In this document: in pieces, positions 24,990-32,141 of the stretch
How the letters are laid out: every line of letters begins with the position of its first letter
Numbering within the stretch: position 1 is the stretch's first letter
Virus record (IMG/VR): IMGVR_UViG_3300032288_006200
Span: 1 to 44,613 of that record
Length of the DNA: 44,613 nt
Strand: one strand, 5' to 3'
Source of the DNA: a virus
Translations under genes and position numbers: made by a program
The notes under the pieces: generated by a model
The model's database searches: none
What the model saw: only the letters and a program-made list of their open reading frames with translations
What the model was told of the DNA's origin: nothing

Positions 24990-26072
24990 ATGAGTGAGGA
25001 AATTTTCCGTCCACAAAGACCCAATACAAACAATCCAGCACAACAGCACTTTAATGCTAGCCAGCAGTTTGAACATCAACCAGAGCATTTGTCACCAACA
25101 GCACACCATCCGGGTAACCAACCGGCACATCCCAAAACAAACCCTGATCAAGGTGTGCAAATTACAGGAAACATCCCTCCACAACTTCTAGAAAGAATGC
25201 AAAAAAAGAAGGCTAAAGATAGTGAGGTTCAAGCTGCTCCATCTCTTGGCTCTTTCTCTGCAAATATGAGTTCAAATCTATTAAGTATTTTGGAAACTCT
25301 TAAATCTCAATCGCATCACTTTGAAGAAGTAAAGCTTCCATCTTTAGGTAGGTTTTACGATGGCACAGATGGCCCAACCAACGGGATCATTCACATTCGT
25401 CCCATGACCGGAGAGGAAGAGCAAATCTTGGCTACACCTAGATTTGTAAAAAAGGGTATTGCTGTAAACATGATTTTCAGCAGATGTATACAAGAGCCAA
25501 TTAAGCCTGAAAATCTCTTGTCTGTTGATAGGACATTTTTACTTATCTATTTGCGTGGCATTTCTTACGGAACTGATTACGAAGTTGAAATCAAGGATCC
25601 AGAATCTGATCGTAAGTTCACAACAGTTATTGATCTTGATACTTTAGAAATTGAACCATGTCCTAATGACTATGGCCCAGAACTTACGGATGTATTGCCA
25701 AAATCTGGCCTAACAGTTAATTACAGACTCAGTCGTGGCAGAGACGAGACTGCACTTCAGGAATATCGTGACAAGAAACTGCGCCAAGCTGGCGATTCTT
25801 CTACTGACGACAGTTTGCTTTATAGGACTGCTATGTTGGTTGATGATATTCAGGGAGTTACAGATAAAAACGAACTGAATGTGCTTTTAAAGAATCTGCC
25901 AATTCAGGATGTATCGTATCTTAGAAATCTTGTGACAGAGCCTCCATTTGGCATCGATACGAAAGTTACTATTATTTCTCCTATATCTTCTGATGAATTT
26001 GAAATCGAACTACCTCTAGAAGCAAATTTTTTCTTCCCACGGGGCAAGAAGAAGGAGAAGACCCAAGCGTAG
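24990..26072 (+). CDS. gp26: Baseplate hub/assembly protein of the T4_baseplate family (gp26-like)
   Basis: The zero-frame product is 360 aa, with AGGAGATAAG before ATG 24990. A Gln/His/Pro/Asn-rich disordered N-terminus of about 85 aa is followed by the T4_baseplate-like core: VKLPSLGRFYDG, IHIRPMTGEEEQIL, TPRFVKKGIAVN, LLSVDRTFLLIYLRGISYG. T4 gp26 (208 aa) takes part in baseplate hub assembly. The second half (about residues 200-350) reads like the linear-epitope-rich region of tail assembly chaperones. The gene ends in a Lys-rich stretch, but a slippery AAATTTTTTC at 26024 and a long open -1 frame suggest a frameshifted product (see 26030-26248). Confidence 0.78.
   Translation: MSEEIFRPQRPNTNNPAQQHFNASQQFEHQPEHLSPTAHHPGNQPAHPKTNPDQGVQITGNIPPQLLERMQKKKAKDSEVQAAPSLGSFSANMSSNLLSILETLKSQSHHFEEVKLPSLGRFYDGTDGPTNGIIHIRPMTGEEEQILATPRFVKKGIAVNMIFSRCIQEPIKPENLLSVDRTFLLIYLRGISYGTDYEVEIKDPESDRKFTTVIDLDTLEIEPCPNDYGPELTDVLPKSGLTVNYRLSRGRDETALQEYRDKKLRQAGDSSTDDSLLYRTAMLVDDIQGVTDKNELNVLLKNLPIQDVSYLRNLVTEPPFGIDTKVTIISPISSDEFEIELPLEANFFFPRGKKKEKTQA
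26024..26033 (+). promoter_or_regulatory. Candidate -1 programmed frameshift slippery site
   Basis: In the zero frame the codons are GCA AAT TTT TTC. This contains two overlapping X XXY YYZ heptamers, A AAT TTT (26024-26030) and T TTT TTC (26027-26033). It stands 13 codons before the zero-frame stop at 26070-26072. The -1 frame then stays open to 26248. A purine-rich AAGAAGAAGGAGAAG follows at about 26046-26060 and contains AAGGAG, an internal Shine-Dalgarno-like element, but it lies downstream of the site rather than upstream. Confidence 0.6.
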
Positions 26073-26248
26073 CACTATGGAAAAATCTTGCTGAAGAAAT
26101 GTTCTTTTTTCAGTACCACATGAAAATTCCAAGAAGCCAATGGGTTACCATGCCAATAGGCGAGAGAAGATTTTTGATGAACAGGTTTGTTGAACAAAAG
26201 AATATTGAAAACGAAGAAATGGAAAGACAAAGAACAAACAAAAGTTAA
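26030..26248 (+). CDS. -1 frame extension of gp26 (tail-assembly-chaperone-like C-terminus)
   Basis: Read after a -1 slip, this gives about 72 residues and a fusion of about 419 aa. The sequence is protein-like: EDPSVALWKNLAEEMFFFQY, then HMKIPRSQWVTMPIGERRFL, then RFVEQKNIENEEMERQ. The W...AEE...Y...W..MP..ERR.L...F..QK..E pattern resembles the frameshift extension domain of tail assembly chaperones (lambda gpT type). The only in-frame start is ATG 26099, which lacks a ribosome site and would omit the EDPSVALWKNLAEE part. Frameshift fusion is therefore the better explanation; a separate 49-aa protein is the alternative. Confidence 0.65.
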   Translation, partial: FLPTGQEEGEDPSVALWKNLAEEMFFFQYHMKIPRSQWVTMPIGERRFLMNRFVEQKNIENEEMERQRTNKS

Positions 26249-26255
26249 TTTAAAG

Positions 26256-26263
26256 GATAAATA
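26256..26263 (+). promoter_or_regulatory. Late promoter-like box GATAAATA
   Basis: This seven-of-eight match to the T4 late box ends four bases before the ATG at 26268. A transcript from it would be nearly leaderless. The same spot contains AAAGGA (26252-26257), a usable ribosome site for read-through transcripts. Confidence 0.35.
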
Positions 26264-26267
26264 AGTA

Positions 26268-27011
26268 ATGGCAGCAACTAAAGAAAGATATCAAAATCCA
26301 GTAATTGGTGATAATCTAATACTTCGTTTATTCTTTTACAACAGCAATAATTTTGCAGATGTTACAGAAATTCAAAAGATTGATATTTACTTCGTTCCTG
26401 AAGGAAAGAGCATAAATGATGTTGATTCTAGAAGACTTGTTCAAACGATTCTTCCAGTAAACATCTTACAATCTGACACAGGTCAATATTATACAGAAAT
26501 TACTCTGACAGAAAACCAATACATTATTGGTAATTATGTTGATGTATGGACTGTTAATTTTAACGATGTATATGAAGAAATATCTACAGTAGAAAATCCT
26601 TTTACTGTTTATCCTAATCTTTGGTACACAACTCCAATACCAGTAGTTTACGATTTCAATTTTGCCTTCAGGCCATCAAGATTCCGAAAAGGTTCTAAGA
26701 GATACATTATTATTGAAGTAACTCCAAATGTGCCTAAAGGTACGGATTTACAGAGATACTATGAGAACTTAGCTATAGTTGGTGAAATGAAAGTTTCCAT
26801 GGAACAAAGGTCTGGAGCGTGTTTGCCTCAAGAAACTGATTTAAGAATGATCTTTGAAAAAGAACCCGTTACTTATCGAGAGAAAAAATTTGGCTATTTC
26901 CAATTAGATACAGCCGATCTTGAGGTTGGAATATATGATATATGGTTTGAGCTAGATCTTGGCGACAATGTATATATTTCTGAAAGAAATCAGCTACAAA
27001 TTTTTGAATAA
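26268..27011 (+). CDS. Beta-sandwich virion structural protein, unknown
   Basis: The product is 247 aa and almost entirely beta-patterned, with three apparent segments of about 80 residues: GDNLILRLFFYN..., then YDFNFAFRPSRFRKGSKRYI..., then a final ...FGYFQLDTADLEVGIYDIWF. The first and last resemble Ig-like or carbohydrate-binding sandwich repeats (IGNYVDVWTVNFND and VGIYDIWFELDLGD end similarly). No enzyme motif is present. Following a baseplate gene, it is probably a tail, baseplate or fibre-attachment protein, by context. Confidence 0.6.
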   Translation: MAATKERYQNPVIGDNLILRLFFYNSNNFADVTEIQKIDIYFVPEGKSINDVDSRRLVQTILPVNILQSDTGQYYTEITLTENQYIIGNYVDVWTVNFNDVYEEISTVENPFTVYPNLWYTTPIPVVYDFNFAFRPSRFRKGSKRYIIIEVTPNVPKGTDLQRYYENLAIVGEMKVSMEQRSGACLPQETDLRMIFEKEPVTYREKKFGYFQLDTADLEVGIYDIWFELDLGDNVYISERNQLQIFE

Positions 27012-27030
27012 TTTCGAAACCGGCGAAATT
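27010..27030 (+). terminator. Weak terminator-like inverted repeat
   Basis: The stem AATTTCG / CGAAATT (7 bp) with loop AAACCGG begins at the stop codon of the previous gene. The T-run (ACTTTTTTG) comes about eight bases after the stem, so intrinsic termination is uncertain. Confidence 0.35.
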
Positions 27031-27089
27031 AGTTTACTTTTTTGTCCTTCAGTGTAATTTGATCTTAACACTACACGGAGGACTAACTC

Positions 27090-28556
27090 ATGACTATTAC
27101 AGCTGAACGCATGGATTGGTGGTTCAAACGGAACAGCAATGTTTTGTTGCGTGGCCGTCATGGTGTCGGCAAAACCGCCATGATTCAAGAATGCTTTGAA
27201 CGAAATGGCTTGATTCTTAATGAAAGCTATATCTATCTTAGTGCATCTACTCTCGATCCTTGGGTTGATCTGATTGGTGTGCCCAAGGAACAATCTGATA
27301 GCGAGGGTAATAAGTATTTGGGACTTGTTCGTCCTGAATTGCTTTACAAGGGTAACATTCAAGCTATCTTTTTTGACGAGTACAACCGTAGTCCGAAGGA
27401 AGTTCGGAATGCTGTAATGGAGTTGATTCAAAAGAAGTCTATCAACGGTTTTAAATTCCCCAACCTTCGTATGGTTTGGGCAGCAGTAAATCCTGTTACA
27501 GAGGATAACAGCTATGCCGTTGAAGATGATGACAAGGCACAAATTGACCGTTTTAAAGTGCAAGTAGATGTGCCTTACGAATGTGATAGGGGGTACTTTG
27601 TTAAAACCTATGGCGAGAACCTTGCTTGTGCTGCTCTTGAATGGTGGAACGGTCTGCCAGAGGCTGAAAAAGACAAGGTTTCACCTCGTCGGCTGGACTA
27701 TGCTGTTGAAGAGTTTGTTGCTGGTGGTTTCGTTGAAGATATCCTGCCTGCAAGCTCGAATATCAGCAAGCTTTTAAAAGCTCTTCGTGTTGGTTCTGTG
27801 GAACTCAAACTGAAAGAGTTTTATGAAACCAAAGACAAAAAGGCTATCAAAGCATTTTTTGCATCTGAGAATAATTGCGATCAGTCTTTGAAATACCTTT
27901 TGAACAATGATGATTATCTCAAATTTTTCCTACCGTTCTTGAACAAGGAAAAATTGGTTTCCGTTATCTCGGTTGAAGATAAGGTGCTTAAGCACATTAT
28001 TGATAACCGGGAAGATGAGCAAGACTATCAGAATATTCTGCAAAATGTGCTTGCTGGTGGAAACTTGGATCTAATCAGAAGGATTAGGGCTGCTATTAAG
28101 CCGGTTAAGAGATCTGTGTCTATGCATGAACCATTTAATAAAGGAGGAAACGCATCTCCACCGCAAATACATAGTCCTGTCAAAACACGAAAAGATTTAG
28201 AAACAACATTTTTCGATGTTATGAAAAATGCGCATGTAACTGATTTCAGCATTATCGACAAAAAAATAGATAGTTTTGAAAATGTTGTTAAGAATTTACC
28301 ATCAGATATCACACTAAATGAAGCTGAATCTGTTTTGAGGTTTATTTCTAAGATATGTACAACTTCAACTGTTGCAACTATATCATCAGTAGATTTTTAC
28401 AATCTTATACCTGTTACTAATTTTGCTGTTGACACTATAGCAAAATATAGTAAAACAGATCCAGCAGACATTTTTCGTCTGTCTGAATTTTCGGAACTGG
28501 CGAAATTGCTCAAGGGCTGGGGCTTATCGTGTGGAGTAATTGGACTTAATACATAG
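27090..28556 (+). CDS. MoxR-type AAA+ ATPase
   Basis: The product is 488 aa with a strong CGGAGGA ribosome site. The Walker A motif GRHGVGKT (residues 22-29) and Walker B IFFDEYNR (about 92-99), followed by the sensor-like MVWAAVNP strand, place it in the MoxR/AAA_5 group. Family members remodel proteins together with a VWA-domain partner, which is the very next gene. The ATPase core covers about residues 1-260. From about residue 345 (nt 28130 on) the base composition turns markedly more AT-rich and the sequence becomes an unrelated helical domain of about 140 aa, suggesting a fused extension. The substrate is unknown. Confidence 0.8.
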   Translation: MTITAERMDWWFKRNSNVLLRGRHGVGKTAMIQECFERNGLILNESYIYLSASTLDPWVDLIGVPKEQSDSEGNKYLGLVRPELLYKGNIQAIFFDEYNRSPKEVRNAVMELIQKKSINGFKFPNLRMVWAAVNPVTEDNSYAVEDDDKAQIDRFKVQVDVPYECDRGYFVKTYGENLACAALEWWNGLPEAEKDKVSPRRLDYAVEEFVAGGFVEDILPASSNISKLLKALRVGSVELKLKEFYETKDKKAIKAFFASENNCDQSLKYLLNNDDYLKFFLPFLNKEKLVSVISVEDKVLKHIIDNREDEQDYQNILQNVLAGGNLDLIRRIRAAIKPVKRSVSMHEPFNKGGNASPPQIHSPVKTRKDLETTFFDVMKNAHVTDFSIIDKKIDSFENVVKNLPSDITLNEAESVLRFISKICTTSTVATISSVDFYNLIPVTNFAVDTIAKYSKTDPADIFRLSEFSELAKLLKGWGLSCGVIGLNT

Positions 28557-28565
28557 GAGGGAATC

Positions 28566-30026
28566 ATGGGCGATCACGATACGCAAGTTATTAGTGAGGC
28601 TGAATGGAAGCAGATTTGCTGTGATCTGCAAGACTATCATGCTGTATTTTATAAAATTGCAGAAATTGGTCGCCCTGCCTTCCGTACAGACATTAATACG
28701 GCTTGTGTGACTTTTGATAAAGCTGGAAGTTTTGTAAACTTCTTTTTCAATCCCAAGTTTTGGAATGAGTGCCAATACTACGAGAAGCTTTTTGTTATCT
28801 GCCATGAGGCTTTACATATTCTGTTGAATCATGGTCTGCGTTTCAAGAATCCCGATGAACGGGAAATTGCCAATGTTGCCATGGACATTGCAGTAAATCA
28901 TGGCTTGCTCGACCGCTTTGGTTTTGTGCGTGATCAGATTCGCAACAACGAAAGTCTTTGCTGGGTTGACACTGTGTTTCCCGGTGAAAAGCAATCTAAT
29001 GGGTGGCCTATTCCTGCCGATGAGAGCAGTGAATTTTACTTCCGTATGTTGAAGAAAAAACTTAAGAACAAGAAACAGCCACAAAAGCAACCGTGGTCTC
29101 CCAGTTCTGGTGGTCAGAAGGATGATAAGAAGGGTGCCGGTCAGAAGGCAGATGACCAGCAAGGCGATGATTCAGATGATCAAAATGATGGTGATAAGCA
29201 AGAAGGCAAAAAGTCTAAAAAGCCTGCCAAATCACCTACTTATCAAACTCTTGATGATCATGATTCAAGCTTTCCAACTATGGAAGATATTTCCAAGGAA
29301 AGTGGAGACTTTACAGATGTAATTAAAAAGCTCGATAGTGAGTTGAGCGATGATGAGAAGAAAGAAATCGAAGGATTCTTGAAGACTCATACACCTGAAC
29401 AGGTTGCAGGTCATGGCGCAGGAACTCTATGGCATATTGTTCCGGATGAAGTTTTGAATGCCAGAAAGAATAAAAAGTGGGAGAGCGTGATTACGGATTG
29501 GGTTCGCAAAGCTTTGAAAAAATGTGTCAAGCCTTCTTCTCAATGGAGCAGGCAAAATCGTCGGCACACCATGCTCCCTAAAACTTTCATGCTGCCAAGC
29601 AAAATGGCTGTTGAAAATATGTTCATGGAAAAAGATAAAATTGCTTTGCGATTTTATTTCGATGTTAGTTATAGCTGCTGTTATTTCTGGAATAGGTTCG
29701 TGAAAGCAGCGATGTCGATTGATCCTAAAAAGTTTGATGTCACGCTTGTATCATTCGATACTTCAGTTACTGAGATTGCCCAGAAAGACTTGGGTAATAT
29801 TCAAGCTGGTGGTGGTACTTACTTTCACATTATTGAGGAGGACATACAGAATTACAAAAATACTACCGGAAAGCCACATCCTGAAGCTGTGTGGGTTCTT
29901 ACCGATGGTTATGGCACTAAGGTTCATCCAGAAAAACCAGAAAACTGGTACTGGTTTTTGACAGATGGCTTTAAGGATTATGTGCCAAAAAAATCCAAAG
30001 TATTTAATCTGCAAGATTTTGAGTAA
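28566..30026 (+). CDS. VWA-like protein with HExxH metallopeptidase domain (MoxR partner)
   Basis: The product is 486 aa, starting nine bases after the MoxR stop with its own AGGAGGG ribosome site. The N-terminal region has a zinc peptidase motif HEALH near residue 80, followed by a DIAVNH helix. A Lys/Asp/Gln-rich linker (about residues 175-225) follows, and then a C-terminal von Willebrand A-like domain with a MIDAS-type DVSYS (about 366-370), LVSFDTS and VLTDGYG. This is the layout of the DUF2201-type peptidase/VWA proteins. Such MoxR-VWA pairs activate or mature protein complexes using metal-dependent contacts. The target in a phage is unknown. Confidence 0.8.
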   Translation: MGDHDTQVISEAEWKQICCDLQDYHAVFYKIAEIGRPAFRTDINTACVTFDKAGSFVNFFFNPKFWNECQYYEKLFVICHEALHILLNHGLRFKNPDEREIANVAMDIAVNHGLLDRFGFVRDQIRNNESLCWVDTVFPGEKQSNGWPIPADESSEFYFRMLKKKLKNKKQPQKQPWSPSSGGQKDDKKGAGQKADDQQGDDSDDQNDGDKQEGKKSKKPAKSPTYQTLDDHDSSFPTMEDISKESGDFTDVIKKLDSELSDDEKKEIEGFLKTHTPEQVAGHGAGTLWHIVPDEVLNARKNKKWESVITDWVRKALKKCVKPSSQWSRQNRRHTMLPKTFMLPSKMAVENMFMEKDKIALRFYFDVSYSCCYFWNRFVKAAMSIDPKKFDVTLVSFDTSVTEIAQKDLGNIQAGGGTYFHIIEEDIQNYKNTTGKPHPEAVWVLTDGYGTKVHPEKPENWYWFLTDGFKDYVPKKSKVFNLQDFE

Positions 30027-30558
30027 AGAAAAACTCATCATCAAGCTTCAATAATTCTTTGACAGGAACACAGATCCATTCACGGTAGTTTATACTATAC
30101 ATATAGCTACCTTGAATGTCTGTGTTCCTTAAAAAAGCAAGCCATGGTTTTCTATCTCTTTTCCAAATCAAAACAGGTATCTTTCCACATCTTTTACTAT
30201 CATCTGTAACTTGTTGTAAAAAGGAATCCAGTTCTGTATTCCCACTTTCAAAAATATTATTTAAATCAATCTTGTTGTATCCACCTTTTGATTCAAGCAC
30301 AAACCGAAAACCTTCTGGGCAACAAATGTCCCCGGTAAGCGTTTCTTTTGCATGCTTAGGCATATTCTTTACCTGACCCCATCGATTGCCTGATCCCACG
30401 CTTCTTGAGAATGTCTTGTTTAAGTGGGCAAATCTTTCGTTTAAAATACCAACCAATTCTCTCTCTACCCTTTTGCCCTTACGACCACCATCTACTTTTT
30501 TCTTTTTATTGCTAAATTTTTCGATATGGTATGTGTCATCTAAATCATCAAAATTCAT
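30004..30558 (-). CDS. PD-(D/E)XK-like endonuclease (resolvase/recombination nuclease type)
   Basis: The product is 184 aa with ATG at 30558. A likely active site runs across the N-terminal Glu in GKRVERELVGILN, a serine-rich FSRSVGSGNRWG loop, TGDICCPEG (Asp), and VLESKGGYN (Glu-x-Lys). That is the spacing of PD-(D/E)XK nucleases, including phage Holliday-junction resolvase-like proteins. A KIPVLIWKRDRKPW strand follows. Being last in the gp47-gp46 operon-like run, a DNA recombination or repair role fits. It overlaps the VWA gene tail-to-tail by 23 bases. The exact substrate is uncertain. Confidence 0.65.
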   Translation of the reverse strand: MNFDDLDDTYHIEKFSNKKKKVDGGRKGKRVERELVGILNERFAHLNKTFSRSVGSGNRWGQVKNMPKHAKETLTGDICCPEGFRFVLESKGGYNKIDLNNIFESGNTELDSFLQQVTDDSKRCGKIPVLIWKRDRKPWLAFLRNTDIQGSYMYSINYREWICVPVKELLKLDDEFFFTQNLAD

Positions 30559-31613
30559 ATTTTTCCTTTTATGTTATTGTTAAGATAGTTTATTTTATCA
30601 TTTAATTCTTTTATTTCATTTATTGTCTTTTCATATGATGCATTATCTTGTTCCTTTTTCTGCAAAAGATTAAGAATATTATTTTCTAATTCCTTTTGAT
30701 TTTTTGCCAACAATGCTACGGATTCAAAAACAACATCTTGTTTAGATTTTTGAACAGAATTTTTTTCTATATTAAAAGTAATATCATTAGCAGAAGATAT
30801 ATTGTAAAATTTATCTTTCATGTTACAATTTTCATCAGTAAAAACTGACTCGAAAATATTCATTTCAATTTCATTTGATTTGTTATAAATTATTTCATGT
30901 ATTTCATATGGTTTTATTTCTAATAAATTATCGCAATTAATAAATATTTTTTTAGTTTTTATTTTCTCTAGTGCTTCAAAAAAAATGTCTAAAGTACTGA
31001 AAAAAAATATCTGGCCAATTTGATCAATAAGATTTGCCATAAACAAAGGTCTATGTTTATTTCTAAATAAAAACAAGCTGCGATTATTTTTTTCTATCTG
31101 TGAATATGCTATGGCAAATTGACTATTAATTGTATGGCTTAATAAAAATGACAAATTATCTACAATAGGACTATCGTGTTGTTCTAGAACTCTTAATATT
31201 ATTTCTGAATCACAAGAGCTTTCTGTTTGATAAATATTTTTTAAGTAATTATATTCATCTCTAGAGATAATTCCGTTATGTATGACAGCTTTTTTTAAAT
31301 CAGTGCTTATGAATGGGTGGTTGTTTATATTGTCAGATGGTAATCCAACTCCAACCGAAGCTGCCCTGCAATGAAAAATTCCTAAATTTAAATTATTATT
31401 CCATATGTCCAAATAGTTTTTTTCATATATTAACTTAGAAGATGGTCCCGGTTGTTTATGATAATATATCTTGTTTTGACCAAACTCGCTTACGCAATAA
31501 TAGCCAGCAGCATCAACACCACGCTCTTGAGTTATATCAAAAAGAGCAGTAGTTAATTCTTTTGTTTTAACTGGATCATTGCTTGATCCTATGAATCCCA
31601 ATAATCCGCACAT
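30555..31613 (-). CDS. Stand-alone class II glutamine amidotransferase with coiled-coil tail
   Basis: The product is 352 aa. It begins MCGLLGFIG, so Cys2 is the N-terminal nucleophile after Met removal. Other glutaminase motifs follow in order: FHCRAASVG, NNHPF, AVIHNGIIS and CDSEIILRVLEQ, as in GlmS and asparagine synthetase. No synthetase or isomerase domain is attached. Instead the last 70 residues form a coiled coil (NQKELENNILNLLQKKEQ). The domain frees ammonia from glutamine for a partner enzyme, which is not evident here. Its stop overlaps the next gene by four bases, and it sits three bases after the 174-aa gene. It is more AT-rich than its neighbours. Confidence 0.8.
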   Translation of the reverse strand: MCGLLGFIGSSNDPVKTKELTTALFDITQERGVDAAGYYCVSEFGQNKIYYHKQPGPSSKLIYEKNYLDIWNNNLNLGIFHCRAASVGVGLPSDNINNHPFISTDLKKAVIHNGIISRDEYNYLKNIYQTESSCDSEIILRVLEQHDSPIVDNLSFLLSHTINSQFAIAYSQIEKNNRSLFLFRNKHRPLFMANLIDQIGQIFFFSTLDIFFEALEKIKTKKIFINCDNLLEIKPYEIHEIIYNKSNEIEMNIFESVFTDENCNMKDKFYNISSANDITFNIEKNSVQKSKQDVVFESVALLAKNQKELENNILNLLQKKEQDNASYEKTINEIKELNDKINYLNNNIKGKI

Positions 31614-31616
31614 ATG

Positions 31617-32141
31617 TTATTGTAGTGGAGGTGCACCTATTGGAGCAGTAGGTTTAGCTGGTGGATTTACGCTAAAGCCAGACATGCCTTCTGGACCTGT
31701 TTCTGGGGCCGTAGGAGGCATAATATTGCTTGGTGGTATCTCTGGTTTGTTTGCTGCATCTTGTCTTTGAACACCAAGATCATTAACAGGAACATTCATC
31801 TTCTTAAGTATGTTTTGTATTTCTACAACGCTTGAAGCAATAGTATCTTCTAAATTGTCGTTATCAGATAATGCTTTAGCTAAAGCCACACCTACTTTTT
31901 GCATACCTTTTAAAAATTTTAAATCATCATCTAGCCAATGGCCGCCTAATAGACTCCGGATTTGATTTACGATCTTATCTGTAAATCTAACCAGATTCTT
32001 AGTACCGATCTTCTTGGCTTCGTCCTGTATTTCTTGTAGAGATGTAAGTATTTCACTTATCTCTTTTCCAAGAAATGCACGATTCTCCTTAAAAATGAAT
32101 GATTTAAAATCTAAATCAATATGTGAATATTCATTGATCAT
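31617..32141 (-). CDS. Hypothetical helical protein with Pro-rich tail
   Basis: The product is 174 aa, starting in an ATGA overlap with the pyrG stop. Residues about 20-120 are helical (ISEILTSLQEIQDEAKKIG and similar), and the last 45 are Pro/Ala/Gly-rich (SNIMPPTAPETGPEG, AKPTAPIGAPPLQ), like the tail of the 15409 protein. Near the N-terminus is DFKSFIFKEN, loosely like the capsid-targeting leaders elsewhere in the window. No function is recognised. Confidence 0.6.
   Translation of the reverse strand: MINEYSHIDLDFKSFIFKENRAFLGKEISEILTSLQEIQDEAKKIGTKNLVRFTDKIVNQIRSLLGGHWLDDDLKFLKGMQKVGVALAKALSDNDNLEDTIASSVVEIQNILKKMNVPVNDLGVQRQDAANKPEIPPSNIMPPTAPETGPEGMSGFSVNPPAKPTAPIGAPPLQ

Noticed and set aside
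26099-26248. Independent 49-aa gene starting at ATG 26099
   Set aside because: No ribosome site, and the conserved-looking residues upstream of this ATG would be lost; frameshift fusion explains the frame better.
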